Source: Rouxiella badensis
GTDB lineage: Bacteria > Pseudomonadota > Gammaproteobacteria > Enterobacterales > Enterobacteriaceae
Direction of reading: 5' to 3'
NCBI GenBank assembly: GCA_026967495.1
Contig: CP114060.1
Location: forward strand, 558,001 to 622,000
DNA length: 64,000 nt
Below the pieces are notes generated by a model. The model was given only the letters and a program-made list of their open reading frames with translations. It was not told the origin of the DNA and did no database searches. Shown one piece after another: positions 46,356-56,228 of the stretch (the first letter of the stretch is position 1; the number at the start of each line of letters is the position of its first letter). Made by a program: the position numbers and the translations under genes.

Positions 46356-48189
46356 TCATTCGTCGTCGTTATCGATGTGATCGCGGATCAACGCCATAAA
46401 TGGACGCCCAAATTTCTCAAGCTTGCGCTGGCCGACGCCGGTAATGCCCAGCATTTCTCCCGGACTGACCGGCAGCTGTTCCGCCATCTCCAGCAGCGAA
46501 GTGTCGTTAAATACCACGTAAGGCGGAACGTTTCCTTCATCCGCCAATGACTTACGCAGCTTACGTAGTTTGGCAAACAGTTTGCGGTCATAGTTGCCGC
46601 CATAGGTTTTCTGAGTATTGCTGCCGCGAATCTTCAGCGTTTGCAGACGCGGCACCGCCAGCTGCATCTCGACCTCACCGCGCAGCACCGGTCTTGCGGC
46701 CTCGGTAAGCTGTAGCGCGGAGTGCATAGCGATATTCTGGGTAATCAGTCCCAGATGAATAAGCTGGCGCACCACGCTTATCCAGTGCTCGTTGCTTTGT
46801 TCACGGCCCATGCCGTAGATAGGCAGCTTGTCGTGCCCGTATTCGCGGATACGCTGATTGTTCGCGCCACGCAGCACCTCGACGATATAGCCCAGACCGA
46901 AGCGTTGGCCGACGCGATAAACGCAGGACAATGCCTTCTGGGCGTCCATCAGCCCGTCATAGCGTTTGGGTGGGTCGAGGCAGATGTCACAGTTGCCGCA
47001 GGCCTCCTGTTTGCCCTCACCAAAGTAGTTCAGCAGGACCAAACGACGACAGGTCTGCGCCTCGGCAAAAGCGCCCATCGCGTTGAGCTTGTGGCGTTCA
47101 ACGTCCTGCTGCGGCCCCGCCGGTTTTTCATCAAGACAACGGCGCAGCCACGCCATATCGGCCGGATCGTAAAGCAGTAGCGCCTCGGCGGGCAGGCCGT
47201 CACGTCCTGCACGACCCGTTTCCTGGTAATAAGACTCGATATTGCGCGGGATATCAAAATGCACCACAAAACGCACGTTGGGTTTGTTGATGCCCATGCC
47301 AAAGGCCACGGTCGCGACCACGATTTGCACGTCATCGCGCTGGAAGGCTTCCTGAACCTGGGAACGGCGTTCATTGTCCAGTCCGGCGTGGTAAGCGCCC
47401 ACGCTGATACCGCGACTTTGCAGACGCGCGGCGGTGTCTTCTACCTTGGCACGGCTGCCGCAGTAAATGATGCCGCTTTTACCGCGCTGGTCCTGCACAA
47501 AGCGTAAAAGCTGATCCAGAGGTTTAAACTTCTCGACCAAGGTATAGCGAATATTGGGGCGGTCAAAGCTGCTGACCTGCACCAGCGGGTCGTTGAGTCT
47601 CAAGCAGGCGAACGATATCGTTGCGGGTCGCTTCGTCGGCGGTGGCCGTCAGGGCAATCACCGGCAGCTGTGGATAGCGTAATTTCAGTTGACCGAGCGC
47701 GCGATATTCAGGACGGAAGTCGTGGCCCCACTGAGAAATACAGTGCGCCTCATCGACCGCCAGCATCGCCGGGTTCCACTGTTGCAGTTGCTCAAGGAAA
47801 TCGCCCATGGTCAGACGCTCAGGGGCGATGTAGAGCATTTTTATGCGACCGCTGCGGCAGCCCGCCATCACCTCAAGCTGCTGCTCGCGGGTCTGGGTTG
47901 AATTCAGGCATCCGGCTTCGACACCGGCGGCCATCAGCTGATCGACCTGATCTTTCATCAGGGAGATAAGCGGAGACACCACCAGCGTCAGGCCGTCCAT
48001 CACTAGCGCAGGAATCTGATAACACAGCGACTTACCGCCGCCGGTTGGCATCACCACCAGGCAATCTTTGCCGGAGATGGCTGCGTTTATGATCGTTTGC
48101 TGACCTGGTCGAAATTGCTGATAGCCGAAGGTATCGCGCAATACCTGTTCTGCCAGCAACTCCTTATTTATCACTGCCGCCGTTGACAC
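46356..48189 (-). CDS. recQ: RecQ, ATP-dependent DNA helicase (one indel)
   Basis: About 610 residues. Walker A is MPTGGGKSLCYQ and the DEAH box AVDEAHCISQWGHDF. After NDIVRLL the frame breaks; the second frame continues LNDPLVQVSSFDRPNIRYTL. Next come motif VI QETGRAGRDG, the zinc cluster ending CGNCDIC, the winged-helix domain and HRDC. Plus-strand GAGTCTC at 47595-47601 in place of GAGCTC explains the shift. I start at a GTG (48189) with GGGGA upstream; a TTG four codons earlier is possible. RecQ unwinds branched DNA in RecF-pathway repair. Confidence 0.93.
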
Positions 48190-48206
48190 TCGTTTCCCCA
48201 AAATTT

Positions 48207-48256
48207 GATGACACTCGGCACTTCTTCTTAAGTAACAGGAAGATAGTGCCGAGCTA
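48207..48256 (-). other. Hairpin between pldA and recQ
   Basis: On the minus strand CTCGGCACT-A-TCTTC pairs with GAAGA-AGTGCCGAG. There is no T run. It lies in the 87-base gap and could weakly terminate pldA or regulate recQ. Confidence 0.5.
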
Positions 48257-48276
48257 TGCTGGTGCCGATCGGTCGG

Positions 48277-49156
48277 TCACATAATATCGTTCATCATGAT
48301 ACCAATACCGACGCGAGTCTGCTTGTAGTTGTAGTCAATCAATGACTCGCCGTAGCCGCTAAACAGCTGAGTATAGAAGCGAACATGGCGGGTAATCGGA
48401 TAACTCCAGCCCAGTTCTGCACCGCCGTAGCCAGTGTTCCAGTTGTAACGGCTGGTCACGCTGATCACGCTCTCACCCACGGCGTAACCGATTTTAAGCT
48501 GGTAATAACCCATATACTTGGTTATGTCCGGATTATCATCATTATCTTTGTTTTCTGGAATACGGTACCAGGGTTTGACCTCAACCTGCCAGTCTCCACG
48601 CTGCGCCATGAAGCGCGCATACACGCGGTTCCAACTGCGGGAAGTCGGGTCAGCGCGGCCGTTGGACTGGTGGTTTAGGCCGTATTCGGCTTCACGCAGC
48701 GTCCAGCCAAGGACCTCGTAGTCCGTCGCCCAGGCGAGGAACAGCTGAGGTTCATAGTTGGTCTCGCGAAAAGGCGAAGACTCGGCGCTGTTAGATACCT
48801 GCCAGAATGACTTCTGCGTATAAGACGCGCCCAGCACCGAGTTATCACCGGCAATACCGCGCCACAGCGGGAATGCGAGGCTCAGCTGAAATTTGAGACT
48901 CGTCGTTTTTGGCATTGTCAGCCCAGTTGTAGGACTGGATAGCCTCTTTGTTGATATGATTGGTATACGTATAAATAACGTAGTTTGTATCATAAGGATA
49001 AAGCGTAAACGGATTATCGTGTTCTTGAAGCATATTGGCGATAATACTGCCACGTACGCTCGGCGCATCGTGCACATCTTGAATCTTAGCTTCATCAGCG
49101 TAGCTGAGTAACGGTGCTGTCAACATAGCAGCCCCAACAGCCCAAAAATTACGCAT
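48277..49156 (-). CDS. pldA: PldA, outer membrane phospholipase A (one indel)
   Basis: About 293 residues. The signal peptide (MRNFWAVGAAMLTAPLLSYA) is followed by VRGSIIANMLQEHDNPFTLY, then the frame breaks after WADNAKNDE. The second frame continues KFQLSLAFPLWRGIAGDNSV. The catalytic His-Ser pair is in LNHQSNGRADPTSRSWNR, and the chain ends with beta strands of the 12-stranded barrel. GAGACTC at 48895-48901 should be GAGCTC, restoring NDELKFQLSL. PldA degrades phospholipids misplaced in the outer leaflet. I start at the second methionine, which has AGGAAG upstream. Confidence 0.93.
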
Positions 49157-49367
49157 CCTTCCTCCACCCCAAAAAGTTCTGCCGCTCGTCGGCACAGTTG
49201 TTATTTATTGATACATTTAGAATAAAAAGCAGGCCATTCTACACACAAATTAAAAGCTGTTTAGGATTAGCATGAGTAGGCTAGAAATCAATCATGCCGA
49301 TGCCTAAAATCAAAAATTAATGTGAATTCGAACACTCTCCCCATTCATGGATTATCAGGAAATTTTC

Positions 49368-49850
49368 ATGTCCGTTACGCCGTTGAGTCACGATGCCGCT
49401 CGCCAGTTAATTGGTGAGATTTTTATTTACGACATGCCGTTTAATCGCGAGCTTGGTCTGGAACTTCAGCGCCTGGATAACGGCTACGCCGAGCTGACGT
49501 TCAAAAATCAAAACAAACTGGTGGGTAACGCCGTACAGAAAATTCTTCATGGCGGGGTGATTGCCTCGGTGCTCGACGTGGCAGCCGGCCTGGTTTGCGT
49601 CAACAGCTCGCTGATTCGCCACGACAAACCGGACCATCCGCTGCTTGAGCCTGAACTGCGCCAGCGACTCTCTAAAATGGGCACCATTGACCTGCGCGTT
49701 GACTATCTGCGTCCCGGTCGCGGCGAGCACTTTGTTGTCAAAAGCACGCTGATCCGCGCCGGTAATAAGGTGTCGGTAGCGCGTGTAGATTTAGTTAACG
49801 AAAATGACGTACACATCGCGACAGCCACGGCAACGTATCTGGTCGGATAA
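49368..49850 (+). CDS. yigI: YigI, hotdog-fold acyl-CoA thioesterase
   Basis: 160 residues. The hotdog helix carries HGGVIASVLDVAAGLVCV and the C-terminal strands MGTIDLRVDYLRPGRGEHFV, matching E. coli YigI, reported as a medium- to long-chain acyl-CoA thioesterase. The ATG at 49368 has CAGGA eight bases upstream; an ATG seven codons earlier is less well placed. rarD follows after 26 bases, so the two may be cotranscribed. Confidence 0.9.
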   Translation: MSVTPLSHDAARQLIGEIFIYDMPFNRELGLELQRLDNGYAELTFKNQNKLVGNAVQKILHGGVIASVLDVAAGLVCVNSSLIRHDKPDHPLLEPELRQRLSKMGTIDLRVDYLRPGRGEHFVVKSTLIRAGNKVSVARVDLVNENDVHIATATATYLVG

Positions 49851-49876
49851 AAACATCACTTAATCAGGGAATTGTC

Positions 49877-50806
49877 ATGGATGCTAAACGGACCCGTCAG
49901 GGCGTTATTTTTGCTTTTATCGCCTACTTCATCTGGGGCATTGCGCCCGCTTACTTCAAGCTTATCAAACAGGTTCCTGCCGAAGAGATTCTGACCCATC
50001 GGGTTATCTGGTCATTCTTCTTTATGCTGTTGCTGCTGACCATTAGCCGCAGCTGGAATGGGGTGCGCAAGGTGTTCGCCACGCCGAAAAAGGTGGCTCT
50101 GCTGCTGATAAGCGCCCTGCTGGTCGGTGCAAACTGGCTGCTGTATATCTGGGCTATTAACCACGACCACATCCTCGAGGCCAGCCTCGGGTACTTCATC
50201 AACCCGCTGGTTAACGTGCTGCTGGGAATGCTGTTCCTCGGGGAGCGCTTCCGCCGTCTGCAGTGGGTCGCGGTCGTGCTGGCGCTGGCGGGAGTGCTGG
50301 TTCAGCTATGGGTCTTTGGATCCTTGCCGATTCTCGGCATCAGCATTTCGCTGACCTTCGCGTTCTACGGATTGATGCGCAAGAAGATTGCCGTCGATGC
50401 GCAGGCAGGCATGCTGATTGAAACGCTGTGGCTGCTGCCTGCCTCGGGGGTGTATCTGTTCTTTATCGCCCACAGCCCGACCAGCAATCTGGCCAATAAT
50501 CCGCTTTCACTTAACTTGCTGCTGGCCTCGGCAGGCATCATTACCACTATCCCGCTGCTGTTCTTCACCGCCGCCACCTCACGCCTGAAATTCTCGACCC
50601 TGGGCTTCTTCCAGTACATCGGCCCGACGCTGATGTTCCTGCTGGCGGTGGTATTTTACGGCGAGTCGGTCAAACCGTCCCAGTTGTTGACTTTCGCTTT
50701 CATCTGGGCCGGTCTGGCGTTCTTCGTGTATGACGCACTGCGTTTTCAGCGCCAGCAGCGGAGCGACAACGCCTTAGCGGTAAAGCCCGTGAAAGCCGAG
50801 GGTTAA
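49877..50806 (+). CDS. rarD: RarD, EamA-family permease
   Basis: 309 residues with ten hydrophobic helices in two EamA repeats (E. coli 296). The start RQGVIFAFIAYFIWGIAPAY and FFQYIGPTLMFLLAVVFYGE are diagnostic. Older annotation as a chloramphenicol-sensitivity protein rests on limited evidence; the substrate is unknown. Its stop codon overlaps that of the convergent AbrB-family gene (shared TTAA). Confidence 0.92.
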   Translation: MDAKRTRQGVIFAFIAYFIWGIAPAYFKLIKQVPAEEILTHRVIWSFFFMLLLLTISRSWNGVRKVFATPKKVALLLISALLVGANWLLYIWAINHDHILEASLGYFINPLVNVLLGMLFLGERFRRLQWVAVVLALAGVLVQLWVFGSLPILGISISLTFAFYGLMRKKIAVDAQAGMLIETLWLLPASGVYLFFIAHSPTSNLANNPLSLNLLLASAGIITTIPLLFFTAATSRLKFSTLGFFQYIGPTLMFLLAVVFYGESVKPSQLLTFAFIWAGLAFFVYDALRFQRQQRSDNALAVKPVKAEG

Positions 50807-51864
50807 GAGGTTACCGGGGTGGCGCTGCGTGAGATAAAGCGCGCCATCGCCGGACCCGTGACGATAATGGTGAGCAGGCGCAGCGTCTGCATCGCCATAA
50901 TAAACGAGATATCGACGTGGCTTCCGGCCGCGATAATCGCCACCGTATCCAGCCCGCCTGGGCTGGTCGCCAGATATGCCGTCAACATATCCACATGCAG
51001 AATCTGGGTCAGCACCCAGGCCATCGCTCCGCACAACAGCATAAGCCCGATAATTGATGCCATCATCTGCGGCAGCGTACGCAGTGCCAGCTTGAAGATC
51101 GGACGGGTAAAGCGCAGCCCCACGCTCCAGCCGATAAAGGTATAGGCAATCGCCAGCAGCCATTCAGGCACCTGTAACAGCACAGTCCCAGTCGAATGCA
51201 GAAAGGCACCGGCCACCGCCGGAATGAGCAGCGCCCCGGAGGGAATGCGCAGCTTGGGGGCAAGCCAGACACCGACCAGCGCCAGCGCAGGTGTAACCAG
51301 GAAGTCCCCGTCAAGAGACGGGAACCACTCGACGGCGGCCGCGCCCGTCATCTGATCCCCAAGGCTCATGCGCGCCACGAAAGCCGCAGCAGTAGCCACA
51401 AATAGCACCCGCAGATACTGCATAAACGCCACCAGACGCACGTCCGCACCAAAGTCACCGGCCATTGCCACCATCGCACTCGCGCCGCCGGGAGAAGACC
51501 CCCACGCGCCGGTCGGCCCCGGCAAATTGCTGAACTTAACCAATAGCCAGCCTGAAAGGCCGCTCGCCAGCAGAGTACAAATCAGCACCACCAGCACTAA
51601 AAACCAGTCGTGTAATAGAGGAGGAAGAATCGAGGGAGACAGCGCCTGCGCAATCATGCAGCCAATCACGCCCTGGGCGATTTTGAAGCACAGCGGGGGA
51701 ATACGCACCGTGGCGCCAAACAGCCCCATCACGACGCCGACAATCATCGGCCCAAGCAGGAGCGCAGCAGGCACATTAAAGTACTGAAATATAAAACCTA
51801 AAATCAGCGACGCTACGATAAGAAAACACCACTGGGCGGCAGGAGCCATCCTTTCCATCAACAT
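50803..51864 (-). CDS. AbrB-family membrane protein (putative permease)
   Basis: 353 residues, very hydrophobic, with two copies of the AbrB (ammonia monooxygenase-like) repeat. The first contains GPMIVGVVMGLFGATVRIP and SSPGGASAMVAMAGDFGADV. The second contains SGALLIPAVAGAFLHSTG and TSPGGLDTVAIIAAGSHVDI. The paired SPGG-(x)n-M/I motifs are the family hallmark. E. coli has a homologue elsewhere (ybgN/abrB), so this copy is not part of the E. coli order. Substrate is unknown. It is convergent with rarD and probably monocistronic. Confidence 0.82.
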   Translation of the reverse strand: MLMERMAPAAQWCFLIVASLILGFIFQYFNVPAALLLGPMIVGVVMGLFGATVRIPPLCFKIAQGVIGCMIAQALSPSILPPLLHDWFLVLVVLICTLLASGLSGWLLVKFSNLPGPTGAWGSSPGGASAMVAMAGDFGADVRLVAFMQYLRVLFVATAAAFVARMSLGDQMTGAAAVEWFPSLDGDFLVTPALALVGVWLAPKLRIPSGALLIPAVAGAFLHSTGTVLLQVPEWLLAIAYTFIGWSVGLRFTRPIFKLALRTLPQMMASIIGLMLLCGAMAWVLTQILHVDMLTAYLATSPGGLDTVAIIAAGSHVDISFIMAMQTLRLLTIIVTGPAMARFISRSATPVTS

Positions 51865-51972
51865 TTATCGAGTCTTCGTTAAATCAACAGGAGGGATATT
51901 CTTAACATATTTTGCGCGACAAGGGGTATGCCATGGGCGGGATTTCCCCGGCGAACCGGGGATTCAAAACCT

Positions 51973-52925
51973 TTACAGCCAGTTTTTTCTCTTAAAGTAC
52001 AGATAAGGCGCGAGGCCCGCGAGCAGCATCAGCACCAGCGCCGCCGGGTAGCCGAAGGTCAGCTTCAACTCTGGCATAAACTCGAAGTTCATCCCATAGC
52101 TCGACGCCACAAGCGTAGGTGGCAGGAACACCACCGACACCACCGAGAAGATTTTGATGATGCGGTTCTGCTCGATATTGATAAAGCCCATCGCCGCCTG
52201 CATCAGGAAGTTCACCTTCTGGAACAGCGATTCGTTGTGCGGCAACAGGGACTCGATGTCACGCAGCACTTCACGCGCCTGCTCCAGCTGTTCACCCGGT
52301 AAACGCGCCTTGCGCACCAGGAAGTTCAATGCACGCTGGGTATCCATCAGACACAGACGTACCTTCCAGCCAATGTCTTCCAGCTCGGCCAGCGTCGAAA
52401 GCGCGGCGTCGTACTCGTCGCCCTGATGCCCTTCCATGATTACGCGGCTCAGCTTTTCAAGATCGCTGTAGATGTTTTCGATTTCGTCGGCCAGCTGTTC
52501 GATTTTAGTTTCGAACAGGTCCAGCAGCAACTCGTAGGCATTACCGTCGGTAAGCTGCTGATTTCTGGCGCGCATGCGGTAAAGACGAAACGCAGGCAGT
52601 TCACGTTCACGCAGGGTGTACAGGCGCCCGTCGCGAATGGTGAATGCTACGGTGCTGTTTCCCGCATGGTCTTCGGCATCTTCGTAATAGAAAAATGAGT
52701 GAATGTGCAGCCCGTCTTCGTCTTCAAAAAACGTGCCGACGCTTCGATATCGTCCAGTTCTGGCCGGGTTGCCAGACTTTGCCCTAACTCATTCTGGACG
52801 CGTTCACGCTCCAGCTCGTCAGGCTCAACCAAATCGACCCACAGAGAATCGCAAAGCGAACTCTCTGCTTCATCCAGTTCCAAACGGGATAAGCGGCTGT
52901 TATCTAATTTAAAAGCACTCAGCAT
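51973..52925 (-). CDS. corA: CorA, Mg2+/Co2+/Ni2+ channel (one indel)
   Basis: About 317 residues after correction. The N-terminal cytoplasmic domain starts MLSAFKLDNSRLSRLELDEA, and the frame breaks at an A6 run (52726-52731). With one more A it reads ASARFFEDEDGLHIHSFFYY and continues NAYELLLDLFETKIEQLADE. It ends with two helices, the GMN selectivity motif in SSYGMNFEFM and the KRKNWL tail. CorA is the main constitutive Mg2+ uptake channel. A 300-base structured leader precedes it. Confidence 0.95.
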
Positions 52926-52989
52926 GTGCCCGTTCTCCCTAATGGTGACAGGTATGGACAACGCATTGAAGCACAGCGGGGAAACACAG

Positions 52990-53142
52990 GGTGAAGGTCA
53001 CCGTTATATTTCAGACCCGATTCCGGTCTGACTCACAGCGACATTTTTGAGGTCGCTGACAACCACCTAGAGTGGGTTCGAAATCCATACCTTCGAGGTA
53101 CATTTCGAACCAGCTCTGCGGCCATCAGCAATGAGGATGGCC
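52990..53142 (-). promoter_or_regulatory. Structured 5' leader of corA (five hairpins)
   Basis: In order of transcription the minus strand can fold as follows: GGCCATC with GATGGCC (53142-53120), directly after the leader ORF stop; GGTTCGAAAT with ATTTCGAACC plus an inner stem (53111-53075); CAGCGAC with GTCGCTG (53058-53036); TCAGACC with GGTCTGA (53031-53011); and GGTGA with TCACC (53002-52990). None ends in a T run, so control by Rho or by alternative folding is more likely than an intrinsic terminator. Salmonella corA has a leader with a short ORF and Rho-dependent control. Confidence 0.7.
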
Positions 53143-53199
53143 TTAGAAGTGGAACCTGCTTAACAGATTGTTGAGCCAGTATCTACTGGGTGCGTCCAA
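53143..53199 (-). CDS. Candidate leader peptide of corA (CorL-like), 18 codons
   Basis: TTG start with AGGA eight bases upstream encodes LDAPSRYWLNNLLSRFHF (first residue read as Met). An ATG at 53214 in the same frame lacks a ribosome site. The ORF lies within the predicted transcript, and its stop codon abuts the first leader hairpin, the layout expected for translation-coupled attenuation. I cannot recall the Salmonella CorL sequence well enough to claim homology. Confidence 0.5.
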   Translation of the reverse strand: MDAPSRYWLNNLLSRFHF

Positions 53200-53230
53200 G
53201 GCGAAAATCCTCATAAATAATAGTGCGCGC

Positions 53231-53260
53231 ATGTTACGCCGATAAGAAAAAGACTGTCAA
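53231..53260 (-). promoter_or_regulatory. Sigma-70 promoter of corA
   Basis: TTGACA (53260-53255) and TAACAT (53236-53231) are separated by 18 bases. A start near 53224 would give a leader of about 300 bases. The rest of the gap up to the wbuC-type gene (53261-53413) shows only that gene's own upstream region. Confidence 0.8.
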
Positions 53261-53413
53261 CCGGCAAGGCGCCTAATTCCGCAACATTTCGGCATAATTT
53301 TCAACCGCCCATCGCCGCGCGAGATGCTTACCACAGCGGGATTTTTTGACTACACTCAGTCTCAAACCAAATACCACGTAATCCCTTTCCGGCACACCTT
53401 TCAGGATAAAAAA

Positions 53414-53889
53414 ATGACCAAGCAGATCACCCGTGAAAACCTGACCCAGCTTGCCGCCAAGGCAAGTGAATCACCTCGTTTACGCACCAACCTGAACCTG
53501 CATCCGGACGTCAACGACCCGGTTCAACGTCTGGCCGTGACGATGGATAAAGAGAGCTATGTGCGCATTCACCGTCACCCTCATACCTGGGAATTATTGA
53601 GTACGCTGACCGGTCGTCTTGTTGTATTGATTTACAATTCTGCTGGGCAGATTACCGACCGTTTGGTGCTGGGCGAAGAAACCCGCACGTTGGAAATTCC
53701 TGCTGGCGTCTGGCATAGCGCCATCGCACTGGACAACGGTTCGACATTCCTGGAGATCAAGCAGGCTCTTACGTTCCCGTACCTGAGGAAGATACCTTCC
53801 CGGGTAGCCCGGCCGAAGGCGATGACAAATCCCAGGCGACCATGGCGTGGTATCTCACCGCCAAGGTCGGGGACACAGTGAAGTTCTAA
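53414..53889 (+). CDS. WbuC-family cupin metalloprotein (one indel)
   Basis: About 158 residues after correction. The cupin metal site is in RIHRHPHTWELL, with a second motif in EIPAGVWHSAIAL. NLHPDVNDPVQRLAVTMDKE is typical of the WbuC/cupin-fold group. The frame breaks at LEIKQ: GGCTC at 53764-53768 should be GGGCTC. The tail then reads SYVPVPEEDTFPGSPAEGDD and ends at 53889. Relatives occur near O-antigen genes, but here the gene is alone between corA and uvrD, and its function is unknown. I start at MTKQITRENLTQ; the ATG has only an A-rich upstream region. Confidence 0.8.
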
Positions 53890-53941
53890 AGTTCGGCGCG
53901 TAACTGAGCTCAAAATGGCGAGTCTGATAGCCCATCCAGGC

Positions 53942-56107
53942 CTATACCGCCTCAAGACGGGCGTAGGCCGCTACCAGCCATTTAATGCCTTCTCCCGGGA
54001 AGGCAATCTGTAAGCGGCTGTGCTCGCCGCTGCCTTCGAGATTAACGATAGTGCCTTCACCAAATTTCGGATGACGCACGCGTTGGCCAAGGGTGAAGCC
54101 ACTGTCGTTATTGCTCAGCACGGGCGTGCCCATGCTCCTGTGGCTCACCTGACGGGTCACGCTGGCGCGTAAACGCACCTCTTCGACGCAGTTTTCCGGC
54201 AGTTCACCGACAAAGCGTGAAGGCCGATGATAAACCTCTTTGCCATACAGGCGGCGGGTCTCGGCGTAGGTCAGCGTCAGCTTTTTCATGGCACGTGTCA
54301 CGCCAACGTAGGCCAGACGACGTTCCTCCTCAAGACGACCGCCCTCATCGAGCGACATCTGACTCGGAAACATCCCCTCTTCCATCCCGACGATAAACAC
54401 CTGCGGGAACTCCAGCCCTTTGGCCGAGTGCAGCGTCATCAGCTGAACGGCGTCCTGATAGGCGTCGGCCTGCCCTTCTCCGGCTTCAAGCGCCGCATGA
54501 GACAGGAACGCCTGTAGCGGCATCAGATCCTGGTCTTCGTCCTGATAGCTAAACTGGCGGGTTGCCGTCACCAGTTCCTCAAGGTTTTCGATTCGCGCCT
54601 GACCTTTTTCGCCCTTCTCCTGCTCATACATGATGAACAGGCCAGAATCCTTGATAACGCGGTCAGTCTGCACGTGCAGCGGCATGTCGGCGGTCTCGTG
54701 CGCCAGCGCATCCACCAGTTCGGTGAAACGTTGCAGCGCTGAAGCCGCACGTCCGGCCAGCACTTTCTCTTGCAACAGCACCCGCGTGGCCTGCCACATG
54801 GTCATCTGGCGGTCGCGGGCGGTCTGGCGCACCACATCAAGCGTTCTGTCGCCGATGCCACGCGTCGGGGTGTTTACCACGCGCTCGAAGGCCGCGTCGT
54901 CGTTACGGTTGGCCATCAGACGCAGATAGGCCAGTGCGTCTTTTATCTCCTGGCGTTCGAAGAATCTCTGTCCGCCGTAGATGCGATAAGGCATCGCCAT
55001 TTGCAGCAGGGCTTCTTCCAGCACGCGTGACTGGGCGTTGCTGCGATACAAAATGGCGCAGTCGTTCAATGCCCCGCCGTTGTCCTGCCACGCCTTGATG
55101 CGGTTAACCACAAAGCGGGATTCATCCAACTCGTTGAAGGCGCAGTAAAGCGAAATCGGCTCGCCTTCGACGTCTTCGGTCCAAAGATTTTTACCCATGC
55201 GCCCGTTGTTATTGGCGATCAGGGCATTGGCAGCGGTCAGAATGGTACTGGTGGAACGATAGTTCTGTTCGAGGCGGATAGTCTCCGCGCCGGGGAAATC
55301 GTGCAGGAATCGCTGGATGTTCTCGACCTGCGCGCCGCGCCAGCCGTAGATAGACTGGTCATCGTCGCCGACAATCATCACGTTATTGTTTTCACCGGCC
55401 AGCAGGCGGATCCAGGCATACTGGATGCTGTTGGTATCCTGAAATTCGTCAACCATCAGATTGGTAAAGCGGTCGCGGTAGTGCTGCAAGATGTGCGGCT
55501 TGTTGAGCCACAGCTCGTGGGCGCGCAGCAGCAGTTCGGCGAAATCGACCAGCCCAGCGCGATCGCAGGCTTCCTGGTAGGCCTGATAGATGCGCAGCCA
55601 GGTCGCTTCGACCGGATTACCATAGCTCTCGACGTGCTGCGGACGCAGACCTTCGTCTTTTTTGCCGTTGATGTACCACATTGCCTGACGCGGCGGCCAC
55701 TGTTTCTCGTCGATATTCAGCGCCTTGATGATGCGTTTGAGCAGACGTAGCTGGTCATCGCTGTCGAGTATCTGGAAGTCCTGCGGCAGGTTGGCGTCGA
55801 GATGGTGAGCACGCAGCAGGCGGTGCGCGAGGCCGTGGAAGGTGCCGACCCACATGCCGCCTTGGCTGGTACCAATTAACTGTTCGATACGATGGCGCAT
55901 TTCTGCCGCGGCCTTGTTGGTAAAGGTCACAGCCATAATGGAATACGGCGAGCAGTTCTCGACGGAAAGCAGCCAGGCGATGCGATGCACCAGAACCCGC
56001 GTTTTTCCGCTGCCTGCGCCCGCCAGCACTAATAAGTTGCTGCGCTTGGCGCCTACGGCTTCGCGTTGTTTTTCATTAAGGCTGTCGAGCAGGTCAGAAA
56101 CGTCCAT
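53942..56107 (-). CDS. uvrD: UvrD, DNA helicase II
   Basis: 721 residues (E. coli 720). The superfamily I motifs are in order: Walker A GAGSGKT at 30-36, MAVTFTNKAAAEMRHRI, VDEFQDTNSIQYAW, VGDDDQSIYGWRGA, LEQNYRST, TLHSAKGLEFPQVFIVGMEE and RLAYVGVTRA. It unwinds DNA in nucleotide-excision and mismatch repair. I start at MDVSDLLDSLNEKQ, aligned with E. coli; an upstream in-frame start would add 22 residues. The frame is intact over its whole length. Confidence 0.97.
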   Translation of the reverse strand: MDVSDLLDSLNEKQREAVGAKRSNLLVLAGAGSGKTRVLVHRIAWLLSVENCSPYSIMAVTFTNKAAAEMRHRIEQLIGTSQGGMWVGTFHGLAHRLLRAHHLDANLPQDFQILDSDDQLRLLKRIIKALNIDEKQWPPRQAMWYINGKKDEGLRPQHVESYGNPVEATWLRIYQAYQEACDRAGLVDFAELLLRAHELWLNKPHILQHYRDRFTNLMVDEFQDTNSIQYAWIRLLAGENNNVMIVGDDDQSIYGWRGAQVENIQRFLHDFPGAETIRLEQNYRSTSTILTAANALIANNNGRMGKNLWTEDVEGEPISLYCAFNELDESRFVVNRIKAWQDNGGALNDCAILYRSNAQSRVLEEALLQMAMPYRIYGGQRFFERQEIKDALAYLRLMANRNDDAAFERVVNTPTRGIGDRTLDVVRQTARDRQMTMWQATRVLLQEKVLAGRAASALQRFTELVDALAHETADMPLHVQTDRVIKDSGLFIMYEQEKGEKGQARIENLEELVTATRQFSYQDEDQDLMPLQAFLSHAALEAGEGQADAYQDAVQLMTLHSAKGLEFPQVFIVGMEEGMFPSQMSLDEGGRLEEERRLAYVGVTRAMKKLTLTYAETRRLYGKEVYHRPSRFVGELPENCVEEVRLRASVTRQVSHRSMGTPVLSNNDSGFTLGQRVRHPKFGEGTIVNLEGSGEHSRLQIAFPGEGIKWLVAAYARLEAV

Positions 56108-56228
56108 AAGCACCGTTTGTCTGGATAAAGAAATGCATCCACGGGCAAATCGATTAAAACTCGAACGCCGCATGGAGGTTTACTGCTGTTATATACAGTA
56201 TTTTGCGCGAGATGGCTACCTGCGTAGA

